Shown in pieces: positions 1 to 6,578 of a DNA stretch of 8,072 nucleotides; positions within the stretch are counted from its first letter, which is position 1, and every line of letters starts with the position of its first letter. This DNA is from Acidobacteriaceae bacterium (GTDB lineage Bacteria > Acidobacteriota > Terriglobia > Terriglobales > Acidobacteriaceae). The stretch spans positions 1 through 8,072 of the forward strand of contig PLUJ01000318.1 of the NCBI GenBank assembly GCA_003165455.1, in the 5' to 3' direction. The notes under the pieces are model-generated. The model had not been told where the DNA came from and made no database searches. It worked only from the letters and a program-made list of their open reading frames with translations. Both the position numbers and the translations under genes were made by a program.

Positions 1-4
1 CAGT

Positions 5-22
5 AAAAGAATCCAAGGATTC
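5..22 (-). terminator. Likely intrinsic terminator of the GNAT gene
   Basis: Read on the minus strand, the perfect inverted repeat GAATCC-TT-GGATTC (plus-strand 9-22) is followed directly by TTTT (plus-strand 8-5). The hairpin starts about 13 bases after the acetyltransferase stop codon. The stem is only 5-6 bp and AT-rich, so it would be a weak terminator, but position, orientation and T-tract all fit. Confidence 0.45.
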
Positions 23-35
23 CGAAGGCCCCACT

Positions 36-617
36 CTAGTCGCGCCCTCTGCGGCTAGAGTTGGTTTTTGAGTTTGCATTATCCGGGACCTCCTTCGTTT
101 TCGGCAACCGACCGGTTCTCAGTAGCTCATAGAACAGCAGCACTCGGCCGCTCGCCACTATCTCCTCCCTGCGCACGTACCGGAACCCGAATTTCTCCAA
201 AATGTGTTTTGAAGCAACGTTGCCTTCATCCACATCGGCCAGCAGGCGCGGCAACATCAGCCGCGAAAACGCGATCTCGATCAAAGCCGCGGAAGCTTCC
301 GAGGCCAGACCCCGCCCCCAATAAGAACGCGCAAGATAGTAGCCCAGATATGCGGCCTTTTCCCCCGGGGCATTCCGCAGCCCGCAACACCCAATGTATT
401 TCTCCTCTTCTTTCAAAACCGTTGCCCACAAGCCATAGGTTCGGGACGGCTTCCCGAGATATTGATGTCGAAATCGGGCCCGCGCCTTCTCTAACGGCCA
501 GGCTTGCCCTCCCACATACCGGCGCACTTCCGCATCGTTATGCATCCCAATGAAGCCCTCCTCGTCGCTCGCCTGGTGCGTGCGGAACAGCAAACGCTTT
601 GTCTCAAGAAAAATCAT
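36..617 (-). CDS. GNAT family N-acetyltransferase (RimJ/RimL-like)
   Basis: This gene encodes a probable cytosolic acetyl-CoA-dependent N-acetyltransferase of about 193 residues, the usual size of the RimJ/RimL-type GNAT family. The opening MIFLETKRLLFR is the typical first strand of that family (consensus like 'ETeRLxLR'). The acetyl-CoA pyrophosphate-binding loop is visible as YWGRGLASEA at residues 99-108. It is followed by the conserved end of the fold, DEGNVASKHILEKFGF at 130-145, with the N..S...LEK.GF pattern. The last 25 residues are polar and low in complexity, and probably disordered. I chose the ATG at 617; a TTG at 632 would add MLASR but lies almost on top of the only AAGG upstream. 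The substrate cannot be told: family members acetylate ribosomal protein N-termini, antibiotics or small metabolites. The gene is divergent from engB and appears to be a single-gene unit. Confidence 0.88.
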   Translation of the reverse strand: MIFLETKRLLFRTHQASDEEGFIGMHNDAEVRRYVGGQAWPLEKARARFRHQYLGKPSRTYGLWATVLKEEEKYIGCCGLRNAPGEKAAYLGYYLARSYWGRGLASEASAALIEIAFSRLMLPRLLADVDEGNVASKHILEKFGFRYVRREEIVASGRVLLFYELLRTGRLPKTKEVPDNANSKTNSSRRGRD

Positions 618-712
618 TCGGCTCGCCAACAAGCCTTAGAAGACTGAGATCTGACCGAGTCATCCGCCTGCTGAATTCGGAATTTTTCCCCGTTCGCCGC
701 GACGTACTCAGG

Positions 713-723
713 TCTGACTCAGA
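713..723. repeat. Short palindrome in the GNAT-engB divergent region
   Basis: TCTGACTCAGA is a palindrome with 5-base arms around a central C. Part of it (TGACTCAGATC, 715-725) also forms an imperfect inverted repeat with GATCTGACCGAGTCA at 648-662. It lies between two divergent genes, where an operator could sit, but such short palindromes also arise by chance. No function is shown. Confidence 0.25.
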
Positions 724-833
724 TCCATCACTTCGTGTCGTCCGCGCATTCTAATCCAGCCCCTCCCGCTTGCCAGATTCCCCTGCTCATAGCAAACTAA
801 TACATGGGACCTGGGAATCAAAAACCGACACTT

Positions 834-837
834 GAGG
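834..837 (+). promoter_or_regulatory. Ribosome binding site of engB
   Basis: GAGG (within TGAGGT) lies 7 bases before the ATG at 845. This spacing supports that start over the later in-frame ATGs. Confidence 0.6.
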
Positions 838-844
838 TCTGCCC

Positions 845-1450
845 ATGCGGGTAATGTCCAGGTTCATGGCCTCAGCCACCGATCCCGCGCACTTCCCCGC
901 TCCCACTCTGCCGGAGGTCGCGTTTCTCGGACGCTCCAACGTTGGCAAGTCGAGCTTGATCAATACGCTGGTCGAAACCAAACTGGCCCGTACCAGCTCC
1001 ACGCCCGGCCGCACCCGCAGCATCAATTTCTTCGAAGTACGCTGGCCCGGGAAGCCTCACCCCGAGGTCATCTTCGCCGACCTGCCGGGCTACGGATATG
1101 CCAAGCTTTCGCGTGAAATTTCCGCCGAATGGCCCAAGTTCATCGAACCTTATCTGAATGACCGTCCTACTCTTGCCTTGTGTATTGCGCTCGTCGATGT
1201 GAATGTTCCGCCTCAGGACAGCGACCGGCAGCTCATCGACTTCCTTCAGGCCTCGGGCCGCGATTTTCTTCTGGTCGCCACCAAAAGCGACCGGCTCTCG
1301 AACAACCAATTGCGCAACGCACTGAAAGTCCTGAGCGATGCATATCCAACGGCTCCGGTGATTACTTTCTCCGCAAAAACCCGCGCCGGTCGCGATGAGC
1401 TCTGGAACAAAATTCGACACTCAGCCGCTGACAACGCCATTCGCAGGTAG
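845..1450 (+). CDS. ysxC/engB: Ribosome biogenesis GTP-binding protein YsxC/EngB
   Basis: This is a TRAFAC-class GTPase that in studied bacteria helps assemble the large ribosomal subunit and is usually essential. At 201 residues it has the family's normal length. All nucleotide-binding motifs are visible in order: G1 GRSNVGKSS (29-37), the G2 region with STPGRT (52-57), G3 DLPGYGYA (79-86), G4 TKSD (146-149) and G5 SAK (176-178). GRSNVGKSS and DLPGYGYA are diagnostic of the EngB subfamily and separate it from Era, Der and Obg. The segment after strand 4 reads LVDVNVPPQDSD (116-127), where many relatives have a VDxRHxPxxxD form, so the R and H are replaced here. The start at 845 is supported by a GAGG seven bases upstream. 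The gene stands alone, divergent from the acetyltransferase and convergent with the glycosyltransferase 61 bases downstream. Confidence 0.97.
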   Translation: MRVMSRFMASATDPAHFPAPTLPEVAFLGRSNVGKSSLINTLVETKLARTSSTPGRTRSINFFEVRWPGKPHPEVIFADLPGYGYAKLSREISAEWPKFIEPYLNDRPTLALCIALVDVNVPPQDSDRQLIDFLQASGRDFLLVATKSDRLSNNQLRNALKVLSDAYPTAPVITFSAKTRAGRDELWNKIRHSAADNAIRR

Positions 1451-1492
1451 GCTCCGGATCACTTCGGTCAGTTTTCCTGCTCCTATCAAGTG

Positions 1493-1502
1493 CGCCTAGG
1501 CG
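1493..1502. repeat. 10-bp palindrome between convergent genes
   Basis: CGCCTAGGCG is fully self-complementary and lies between the convergent stop codons of engB and the glycosyltransferase. It could pause or end transcription from either side, but neither strand has a T-run after it, and a fully paired 10-mer leaves no loop. I do not call it a terminator. Confidence 0.2.
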
Positions 1503-1511
1503 GCATCGTGT

Positions 1512-3551
1512 TCATGGGTGCCCTTTTTGTGCGCGGTCCTCTTCTGCCGCAAGGCGCTGCTCAAGCGGCGCGACCAGCGAGCGCTGGAACTCTGGCTGCT
1601 TGGTAAGAGCTAGTCGCAGTGCAGTTGCGTAGTAAGGCCGAGCCTCTTCTCGCCTGCCAAGCGCATCCAGCAGTTTGCCCATCTGTGCATTCACTCCGGC
1701 CGAGTCGGGCGCGAGAGCCACAGCTTGTTGTGCTTCCTGTAGTGCCTCCGGCAATCGCTTGTCGGCGAGAAACACACCTGCCTTCTGTGCGTGCGCCAAC
1801 GCCGCCGCAAGTGGAATCTCGAAGTGTCCTTCGTACACAAAGACACTTAAGTCGATTGCATCGGCAGCCTTCAAGGTCTTGAACTGCTCATAAGGATTAA
1901 GTGGAGGCGGGCCGAATTCGAATCCCGTGAGATTGACTGCGCTGATGAACACGGGACCATCGATCGCAGGAGTAGCGTCGGAGAGCGTGCCCAGCCAGAT
2001 TGATTCTATGGTCGGAAGCAGCTTGCATGGAATCTTGTAGTAGTCATAGTCAATCACACCGGTTCCGAAGTAAACGAACCAGCAGTTTTGTATGTGGCGC
2101 TCGTCGGTATATTGCTTCACGGCATGCAATTGCTGCGCCCAGTCCGCACTCGAATCGCTTACATACCTCCAAACGTTCTTTGGACCACCGAAGGCTTCGT
2201 TCGCATAGCCAATGCAGTCGGGGAATGCGCGCGTCACCGAAATTGCCTGGAAGACCAGCAGAAGTACGACCGCATACCTCCAGCGGCGGCTGTTCCTAAT
2301 CAGCACGGAGACCGCGCCCGCGATCAGGATCGCAAGAAAGATGTAGACGGGCAGAATGTGGCGAATGCCGATGTTCATTCCGCCCTTCATCGACGCAGCC
2401 AGATAAATGAGCGGCGGGATCAGCAGAAACAGGACTTCGCGCCTCTTTTGCAGCCGCCCGCTCGCGATCACCCAAACGCTAATCGCCAGCAGGATCAGGA
2501 ATGTGAGGCTCGATTTCACCAGCATGGCCACTGGAAAGTAAAACCAGACGGCATGCGGATAGGATTTGCCGAAGAGGTAACTGTTGAAGTCGTCGGCGCT
2601 GAATAATACGTGCGCAAAGCCGTAGATGTAGGACTCGGGGAGCAAGTGAAACCGGGCGAATTCGTGAAGCACTTTGGCTTCGGTAGGACTTGGAACTTTG
2701 GCAAGTTGCGCCTCCATGGGCGGATTCAACTGCAACCCGTTCCCGCGCGCCGCATAGCGGAAGCCATAGGCCGCCCACAGAATTGCGACCGACATCAGGC
2801 CGATGATCACCAGAGCCGTAGCGTAGCGGGCGGCACGTTTACCGGCAGAGAGACGCGATCCGCTGTCCGCTGACTGTCGCCGGAATATCTGGATTCCCGC
2901 GAGAATCAAGAGCATGGGGAACACGAGGACAGCGCTGTGCTTGGACGCCAACGCCAGTCCCGCGGCAAGCGCGGTTATCGCCACCCGCCCGGCGGACGGC
3001 AATTGCACATAGCGGTAGAACGCATAGATCGACGCCAGTAAGAAACATGCTTGCGCCGCGTCAGTGGTCACCAGCGCTCCGTGAGCGAGCAGGGTTGGAT
3101 CGAACAGCAGAAGCCCGAGCGCAAGGAAGCCCGCAGTGGTGCCGAACATTTCTCGCGTCGCGAGAAACGCGATCACCAGCAACAGCAGCGTGAAGATTGA
3201 GGCCGCCATCTGCGCCCGAAACACTATCTTGTCGGCGTCGTTGTGAAAGATGAAATCTCTTCCACCAAGAACCGCCTGCAGCCGGTAAGGACGATCTTGC
3301 AGCTCTGGAACGTTCAGCTGCATGGGAAGCAAAGGCGCAGTGGCAACGAACTTAACCAGCGGCGGATGCTCGGGATTCAAGCCAAAGTCGCCGTGCCACG
3401 ACATATATCCGGAATAGATATGGTCGGGTTCATCCCATGTGATGGTGTTGGCGCGTGAGATCAGTGCCAGGTGGGCGGCGAAGAGCAACATAAACCCGGC
3501 CACGCCCGCCACCACCCACAACCGGCGAGGGTCCCCTTGGAGTGACTTCAA
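1512..3551 (-). CDS. Membrane glycosyltransferase, GT39/PMT-like, with C-terminal TPR-like tail
   Basis: This encodes an integral-membrane protein of about 679 residues, probably a GT-C fold glycosyltransferase that moves a sugar from a polyprenyl-phosphate donor onto an extracytoplasmic acceptor. Hydrophobic segments near residues 11-31, 113-132, 137-152, 165-182, 188-222, 243-262, 335-359, 372-386, 397-417 and 426-440 suggest about ten membrane helices. The first outer loop has TWDEPDH (38-44), whose acidic pair matches the catalytic loop of PMT/ArnT-type enzymes, and then EHPPLVK (61-67). Other family-like stretches are ASKHSAVLVFP (202-212) and NIGIRHILPVYIF (393-405). SSADWAQQL (467-475) resembles the SNxDWGQDL motif of this group but with G to A and D to Q changes. 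Residues about 585-647 look like one or two tetratricopeptide repeats (ALAHAQKAGVFLADKRLPEA, then a MGKLLDALGRREEARPYY unit). The start is a TTG at 3551 without a clear Shine-Dalgarno; a CTG at 3578 lies just after AAGGTGG, so the true N-terminus is uncertain. Donor and acceptor are unknown. Confidence 0.85.
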   Translation of the reverse strand: MKSLQGDPRRLWVVAGVAGFMLLFAAHLALISRANTITWDEPDHIYSGYMSWHGDFGLNPEHPPLVKFVATAPLLPMQLNVPELQDRPYRLQAVLGGRDFIFHNDADKIVFRAQMAASIFTLLLLVIAFLATREMFGTTAGFLALGLLLFDPTLLAHGALVTTDAAQACFLLASIYAFYRYVQLPSAGRVAITALAAGLALASKHSAVLVFPMLLILAGIQIFRRQSADSGSRLSAGKRAARYATALVIIGLMSVAILWAAYGFRYAARGNGLQLNPPMEAQLAKVPSPTEAKVLHEFARFHLLPESYIYGFAHVLFSADDFNSYLFGKSYPHAVWFYFPVAMLVKSSLTFLILLAISVWVIASGRLQKRREVLFLLIPPLIYLAASMKGGMNIGIRHILPVYIFLAILIAGAVSVLIRNSRRWRYAVVLLLVFQAISVTRAFPDCIGYANEAFGGPKNVWRYVSDSSADWAQQLHAVKQYTDERHIQNCWFVYFGTGVIDYDYYKIPCKLLPTIESIWLGTLSDATPAIDGPVFISAVNLTGFEFGPPPLNPYEQFKTLKAADAIDLSVFVYEGHFEIPLAAALAHAQKAGVFLADKRLPEALQEAQQAVALAPDSAGVNAQMGKLLDALGRREEARPYYATALRLALTKQPEFQRSLVAPLEQRLAAEEDRAQKGHP

Positions 3552-3856
3552 TGCTCGTACTTCACGAAGAGAATTCAGAAAACCACCTTCAGTGAGACTA
3601 AGTCTGTATCAGCCCGCGCCGTCGCGCTTATGTAGCCGAATCCGCTGCCGCGCACGACATCTGACGGCAAGCCGAAGTTCAAGACATAAAAAGCTCGGCG
3701 CGGAACGCCAGTGTACCAAGTTCGCCACCGCCGCGTGTGCGACCGGAGCCTAAACCGACAAACCGAGGGACGGTAGTTGGAGAAGGGTCGCTATTTCACT
3801 CGTTTACCCAGACGAATTGGCCGCTGACTTGGAAGCTGTCCAGAAACGGGCTTGTG

Positions 3857-3888
3857 ACCGATAACCGAACCAGTTCCGGATAGTCGGT
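3857..3888 (+). repeat. Two-stem imperfect hairpin in the PilZ leader
   Basis: ACCGA (3857-3861) pairs with TCGGT (3884-3888). After an internal loop, CCGAA (3865-3869) pairs with TTCCGG (3874-3879) with one bulged C, closing a CCAG loop. That gives about ten base pairs and an internal loop, a shape more like folded RNA or a regulator site than a terminator. It lies about 240 bases before the PilZ start. Confidence 0.35.
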
Positions 3889-3918
3889 AACCCTTCGGAA
3901 CGCCCTCCCTCAGGTGAG

Positions 3919-3936
3919 AGGAGACCTCCGTCTCCT
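3919..3936 (+). repeat. Perfect 7-bp hairpin, possible attenuator
   Basis: AGGAGAC (3919-3925), loop CTCC, GTCTCCT (3930-3936) is a perfect 7-bp stem, followed by GTTAACTTTTG. The T-run is too far away and too short for a good terminator. The upstream stretch CTCCCTC (about 3905-3911) could pair instead with GAGAGGAG (3916-3923), so two mutually exclusive folds are possible on the plus strand. Confidence 0.35.
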
Positions 3937-4049
3937 GTTAACTTTTGTCGCATTCCGCTCCTGAACCATTCTCTTGCCGGAAACTACGTCATCTTTGCCT
4001 TCCCTTGGATTGCTCTTCACGTAAAGCTGAGCTGAAAATCTTCCGATAG

Positions 4050-4064
4050 AGTCTGGCAGAGACT
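4050..4064 (+). repeat. Short hairpin in the PilZ leader
   Basis: AGTCT (4050-4054) and AGACT (4060-4064) form a 5-bp inverted repeat around GGCAG. It is weak on its own and is noted as part of the group of inverted repeats in this leader. Confidence 0.2.
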
Positions 4065-4088
4065 TGCACTTCGCCGGCGCACGGAAAT

Positions 4089-4104
4089 CGCAATCCAAAT
4101 TGCG
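4089..4104 (+). repeat. 6-bp hairpin just upstream of the PilZ start
   Basis: CGCAAT (4089-4094), loop CCAA, ATTGCG (4099-4104) is a perfect stem that ends 23 bases before the PilZ ATG. No clear Shine-Dalgarno sequence lies between it and the start. It could affect translation initiation or be a protein binding site; neither is shown. Confidence 0.35.
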
Positions 4105-4127
4105 GCCCGAAGTCTGAGTCTGCCGCT

Positions 4128-4778
4128 ATGGCTGAAGAAAACAGCGCCGGTGCATCGTACTTGGCCTCCCTAAAACAGTCCACCGCAGCCTCCACCTCGG
4201 GCACGGCGGCGGCTCGCGCCCCCGAGGCTGCGACCTATCCTGATTTCTCCACTGAGCCTTCCCTGACACCGCAGCCAAAGGCTGTTTTCACCGAGAAGCG
4301 CAGGAGCCCACGCTATCGCTGCCAGGGCAGCGCTCATCTAAAAGAAATCATTACCGGCGTCGCCACCTGGGCCACCTTCACCGACATCAGTTTGCACGGG
4401 GTCTATGTTGAAGCCATGTCCACCTACCCCGTGGGCGCGCGTCTCGCTCTTACCCTCGAGCTGAACGGTTTTCGCATCGAAACCCGCGCTGAAGTGCGGG
4501 TCATCTACCCTGGCCTCGGCATGGGAATCTGCTTCCTCTCCCTGCCGGAAAGGCAACACCAACAATTCCAGGAACTTTTGAAATCACTTTCCCAACCATC
4601 CGTCCTCAACAAGAACTCCCGGACTCCCATAGAGCTTCCTCTCACGTACTCCAGGCCCAACGTTGCAGATCCACGCGCCGCTCTTCAATCCATCGTTGAT
4701 TTTTTTGAGCAGCGCCATATTCTCAGCCGCGATGAGTTCCTGCGAATTCTGAAGAAGAGCCAGCGCTCCGGCAATTGA
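4128..4778 (+). CDS. PilZ domain protein (probable c-di-GMP receptor)
   Basis: This encodes a 216-residue soluble protein with one PilZ domain, the common bacterial receptor fold for cyclic di-GMP. Residues 1-55 are rich in Ala, Ser, Thr and Pro and are probably disordered. The PilZ domain spans about 56-155: the RxxxR motif is RRSPR (58-62), the second binding motif DISLHG (86-91) fits [D/N]xSxxG, and GMGICF (131-136) matches the closing strand of the barrel. With both motifs intact, ligand binding is likely. After a polar linker, the C-terminal segment IVDFFEQRHILSRDEFLRIL (189-208) looks like a short helical hairpin resembling SHOCT-type tails, perhaps for oligomer contacts. The ATG at 4128 has no strong ribosome site, and the upstream leader is hairpin-rich. 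The gene is the first of four plus-strand genes, 111 bases before the epimerase, so a role in polysaccharide or surface control is plausible but inferred. Confidence 0.88.
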   Translation: MAEENSAGASYLASLKQSTAASTSGTAAARAPEAATYPDFSTEPSLTPQPKAVFTEKRRSPRYRCQGSAHLKEIITGVATWATFTDISLHGVYVEAMSTYPVGARLALTLELNGFRIETRAEVRVIYPGLGMGICFLSLPERQHQQFQELLKSLSQPSVLNKNSRTPIELPLTYSRPNVADPRAALQSIVDFFEQRHILSRDEFLRILKKSQRSGN

Positions 4779-4880
4779 CCCCACGGCGCCCCTGTGCGAC
4801 ATTCGCATGTCCCGTCTTGGTCTACGACCGAACGATGAATTACTGACGTTCTTCGGCCCGTCACATTGTTTGGATATGAT

Positions 4881-4885
4881 GGAAG
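4881..4885 (+). promoter_or_regulatory. Ribosome binding site of the epimerase gene
   Basis: GGAAG lies 4 bases before the ATG at 4890. It selects that ATG over the TTG at 4866, which would put extra residues before the Rossmann strand. Confidence 0.55.
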
Positions 4886-4889
4886 CATC

Positions 4890-5828
4890 ATGGCTCGCTA
4901 TCTGGTCACCGGCGCCGCAGGATTTATCGGATCCTCGCTTGCGCGGGAGTTGCTGCGCCGCGGCGAACAAGTTCGCGGAGTCGATAATTTCGCAACCGGC
5001 AAACGGGAAAATCTCACCGACATTTTGGATAAGATCGATTTTCGCGAGGCCGACATCCTCGATCTCGACGCCATGCAACAGGCCTGCAGCGGAGTGCATT
5101 ACGTCTTGCATCAGGCGGCAATTCCTTCCGTTCCGAAATCCGTGCTCGACCCCATCGGCAGCAACCGCGCAAATATCGATGGCACCGTAAACCTCCTCGT
5201 CGCGGCACGCGATGCCAAGGTAAGGCGCGTTGTCTACGCAGCATCCTCTTCCGCCTATGGAGATACACCCACCCTGCCGAAACACGAAGGCATGACGCCT
5301 GATCCCATCTCGCCCTATGCAGTGGCCAAACTGGCGAGCGAGCGCTACATGATCTCGTTCTATCGTTGTTACGGTCTCGAAACCGTCTCCCTGCGCTACT
5401 TCAACATCTTCGGTCCCCGCCAGGATCCCTCTTCGCCCTACTCCGGGGTGCTGGCCAAGTTCATCACCCAGATGCTTCGCGGACAACGACCGACAATTTT
5501 TGGCGATGGCGGCCAGAGCCGCGATTTCACGTATATCGATAATGCCGTCGAAGCCAATCTGCTGGCCTGCAGCGCGCCCACGCAACAGGTGGCCGGAAAA
5601 GTCTTCAACGTGGCCACAGGCCGAAGGGTGACGCTGAATGAGATCTTCAAACTCCTGCAGCCCCTCACCTCCTACTCCGGATCGCCGGTCTACGAGGCGG
5701 AACGTAGTGGCGACATCAAACATTCGTTGGCCGATATATCTTCCGCCGAAAAAGATCTCGGATATAAGCCGCAGGTAAATTTCGAAGAAGGCTTGCGACG
5801 CACCGTGGACTGGTATCGCGGCGCGTAA
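4890..5828 (+). CDS. NAD-dependent UDP-sugar 4-epimerase (extended SDR; GalE/WbpP-like)
   Basis: This is a 312-residue cytosolic enzyme of the extended short-chain dehydrogenase family, most likely inverting C4 of a UDP-hexose or UDP-N-acetylhexosamine. The NAD-binding glycine motif is TGAAGFIGS (7-15), with D32 in VDNFATG positioned to bind the adenosine ribose. The catalytic residues are the serines of AASSSAYG (117-124) and the YxxxK pair Y143/K147 in SPYAVAKLASE. RYFNIFGPRQDP (169-180), GDGGQSRDFTYIDN (205-218) and SGDIKHSLAD (273-282) are typical of the substrate half. HQAAIPSVPKSVLDP (74-88) is close to the form seen in WbpP/TviC-type UDP-GlcNAc 4-epimerases, so an N-acetylated substrate is possible; close relatives include dTDP-glucose 4,6-dehydratases and uronate epimerases. 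The start at 4890 has a GGAAG and places the Rossmann strand at residue 3. It sits between two PilZ genes, which suggests a sugar precursor for a c-di-GMP-regulated polymer. Confidence 0.9.
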   Translation: MARYLVTGAAGFIGSSLARELLRRGEQVRGVDNFATGKRENLTDILDKIDFREADILDLDAMQQACSGVHYVLHQAAIPSVPKSVLDPIGSNRANIDGTVNLLVAARDAKVRRVVYAASSSAYGDTPTLPKHEGMTPDPISPYAVAKLASERYMISFYRCYGLETVSLRYFNIFGPRQDPSSPYSGVLAKFITQMLRGQRPTIFGDGGQSRDFTYIDNAVEANLLACSAPTQQVAGKVFNVATGRRVTLNEIFKLLQPLTSYSGSPVYEAERSGDIKHSLADISSAEKDLGYKPQVNFEEGLRRTVDWYRGA

Positions 5829-5894
5829 TCGCTCTCCCCCCTCATTACGTTGGTGATCTACATTCAGGTTACCGCTCCCGGTAAAGTTGTCCGC

Positions 5895-6572
5895 ATGACA
5901 CTCTCCTCGATGGTAGTTTCTCGCGATTGGCAGGAAATCAGTGTTCTTGAATGCATTCTCGGCGGACTGCACATGGATGTCGCGGTGGAAAGCGAACCGC
6001 AGCGAGCTCTCACCCGGCTCACCACATCGAAGATCGATGCCCTGATTGTCGACTGCGACCTCAACGGTACCGGCCAGTTCTTTCGCGAATTGCAGCGTGA
6101 AGTTCCACACCTGAATACGGTGCCGTTGTTGATCATGGGAGCCGCGCAATCCCGGCCCGAGATGCAATCTACCGGCGCCATGTTTGCGTTCGACAAACCC
6201 ATCTCGGTGGAGCAGGCGGTTCGCACTCTCTCCGCGGCGCGCAATATGATCCTTGACGGCCGCCTGCGCTACCATCGCGCCGGTCTCGAAGTTCCCGTCA
6301 CGCTGAGTGGACGTCATCAGAAAAAAGTTGGCGGACAACTCGTCAACCTCAGCCAGGGCGGACTGCAAGTTCACGTCGACGACAGCTTCGACGCCAAAGA
6401 TCTGCGGCGTGCATCATTCGACCTGCCGGGCACAAAATACGGTTTAAAGGCCGACGTGGAAGTGGCCTGGTCTGACGATCAGGGAAATGTTGGAATCCGC
6501 TTCGTTAAAATCGGGGCACAAAAGCAACAAACTTTGCGAGTTTGGCTGGCGCAACAATACTTCGCCAACTAG
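5895..6572 (+). CDS. Degenerate receiver-like domain fused to PilZ-like domain
   Basis: This encodes about 225 residues in two parts. Residues 1-118 have the length and strand/helix rhythm of a response-regulator receiver: MVVSRDW (6-12), KIDALIVDCDL (46-56) with D53 where the phosphorylated Asp would be, PLLIMGAAQ (77-85) and FDKPIS (99-104) with the conserved Lys-Pro. The acidic pair after strand 1 is only partly kept (SRD), and the conserved Thr/Ser after strand 4 is replaced (LLIMGA), so phosphorylation is doubtful. Residues about 122-222 resemble PilZ: NLSQGG (151-156) fits [D/N]xSxxG and GNVGIRF (198-204) the last strand, but the first motif reads LRYHR instead of RxxxR. Cyclic di-GMP binding may therefore be weak or lost. 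I chose the ATG at 5895; TTG (5850) or GTG (5853) would add about 15 residues and no site has a strong Shine-Dalgarno. The gene follows the epimerase by about 66 bases and may be cotranscribed. Confidence 0.8.
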   Translation: MTLSSMVVSRDWQEISVLECILGGLHMDVAVESEPQRALTRLTTSKIDALIVDCDLNGTGQFFRELQREVPHLNTVPLLIMGAAQSRPEMQSTGAMFAFDKPISVEQAVRTLSAARNMILDGRLRYHRAGLEVPVTLSGRHQKKVGGQLVNLSQGGLQVHVDDSFDAKDLRRASFDLPGTKYGLKADVEVAWSDDQGNVGIRFVKIGAQKQQTLRVWLAQQYFAN

Positions 6573-6578
6573 CCGGTG

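Larger units (their letters stand above)
3552..4127. other. 576-bp non-coding region between divergent genes
   Basis: No reading frame here looks like a real gene: the short frames on both strands have no recognisable domain, no good ribosome site and atypical composition. The region must hold the promoters of the glycosyltransferase (leftward) and of the first PilZ gene (rightward), but I cannot identify a convincing -35/-10 pair for either. It contains several inverted repeats, listed separately (3857-3888, 3919-3936, 4050-4064, 4089-4104), and two tandem pairs of ACCGA (3754-3766 and 3857-3868). I compared it by eye with the c-di-GMP-I (GEMM) riboswitch core and saw no match. Confidence 0.6.

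Noticed and set aside
770..801. TTGCCA ... ACTAAT as an engB promoter
   Set aside because: The spacer is 20 bases, too long for a standard sigma-70 promoter, and the -10 match is only four of six.
872..1420. 182-codon open frame on the minus strand
   Set aside because: It lies wholly antisense to engB, whose GTPase motifs are unmistakable.
1908..1928. tRNA-like TTCGAATCC sequence
   Set aside because: It resembles a T-loop but lies inside the glycosyltransferase coding sequence, with no cloverleaf around it.
3910..4204. Short minus-strand frames in the leader region
   Set aside because: They show no recognisable domain or ribosome site, and one runs antisense into the PilZ gene.
4875..4880. 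TATGAT as a -10 box for the epimerase
   Set aside because: Transcription would begin about 3 bases before the ATG and leave out the GGAAG ribosome site. There is no -35 box at the right distance.
4584..6374. 596-codon open frame on the minus strand
   Set aside because: It lies antisense to the epimerase and both PilZ-type genes, which have clear family motifs. Its translation is rich in His, Gly and Arg with no recognisable domain. Long antisense frames are common in GC-rich coding DNA.
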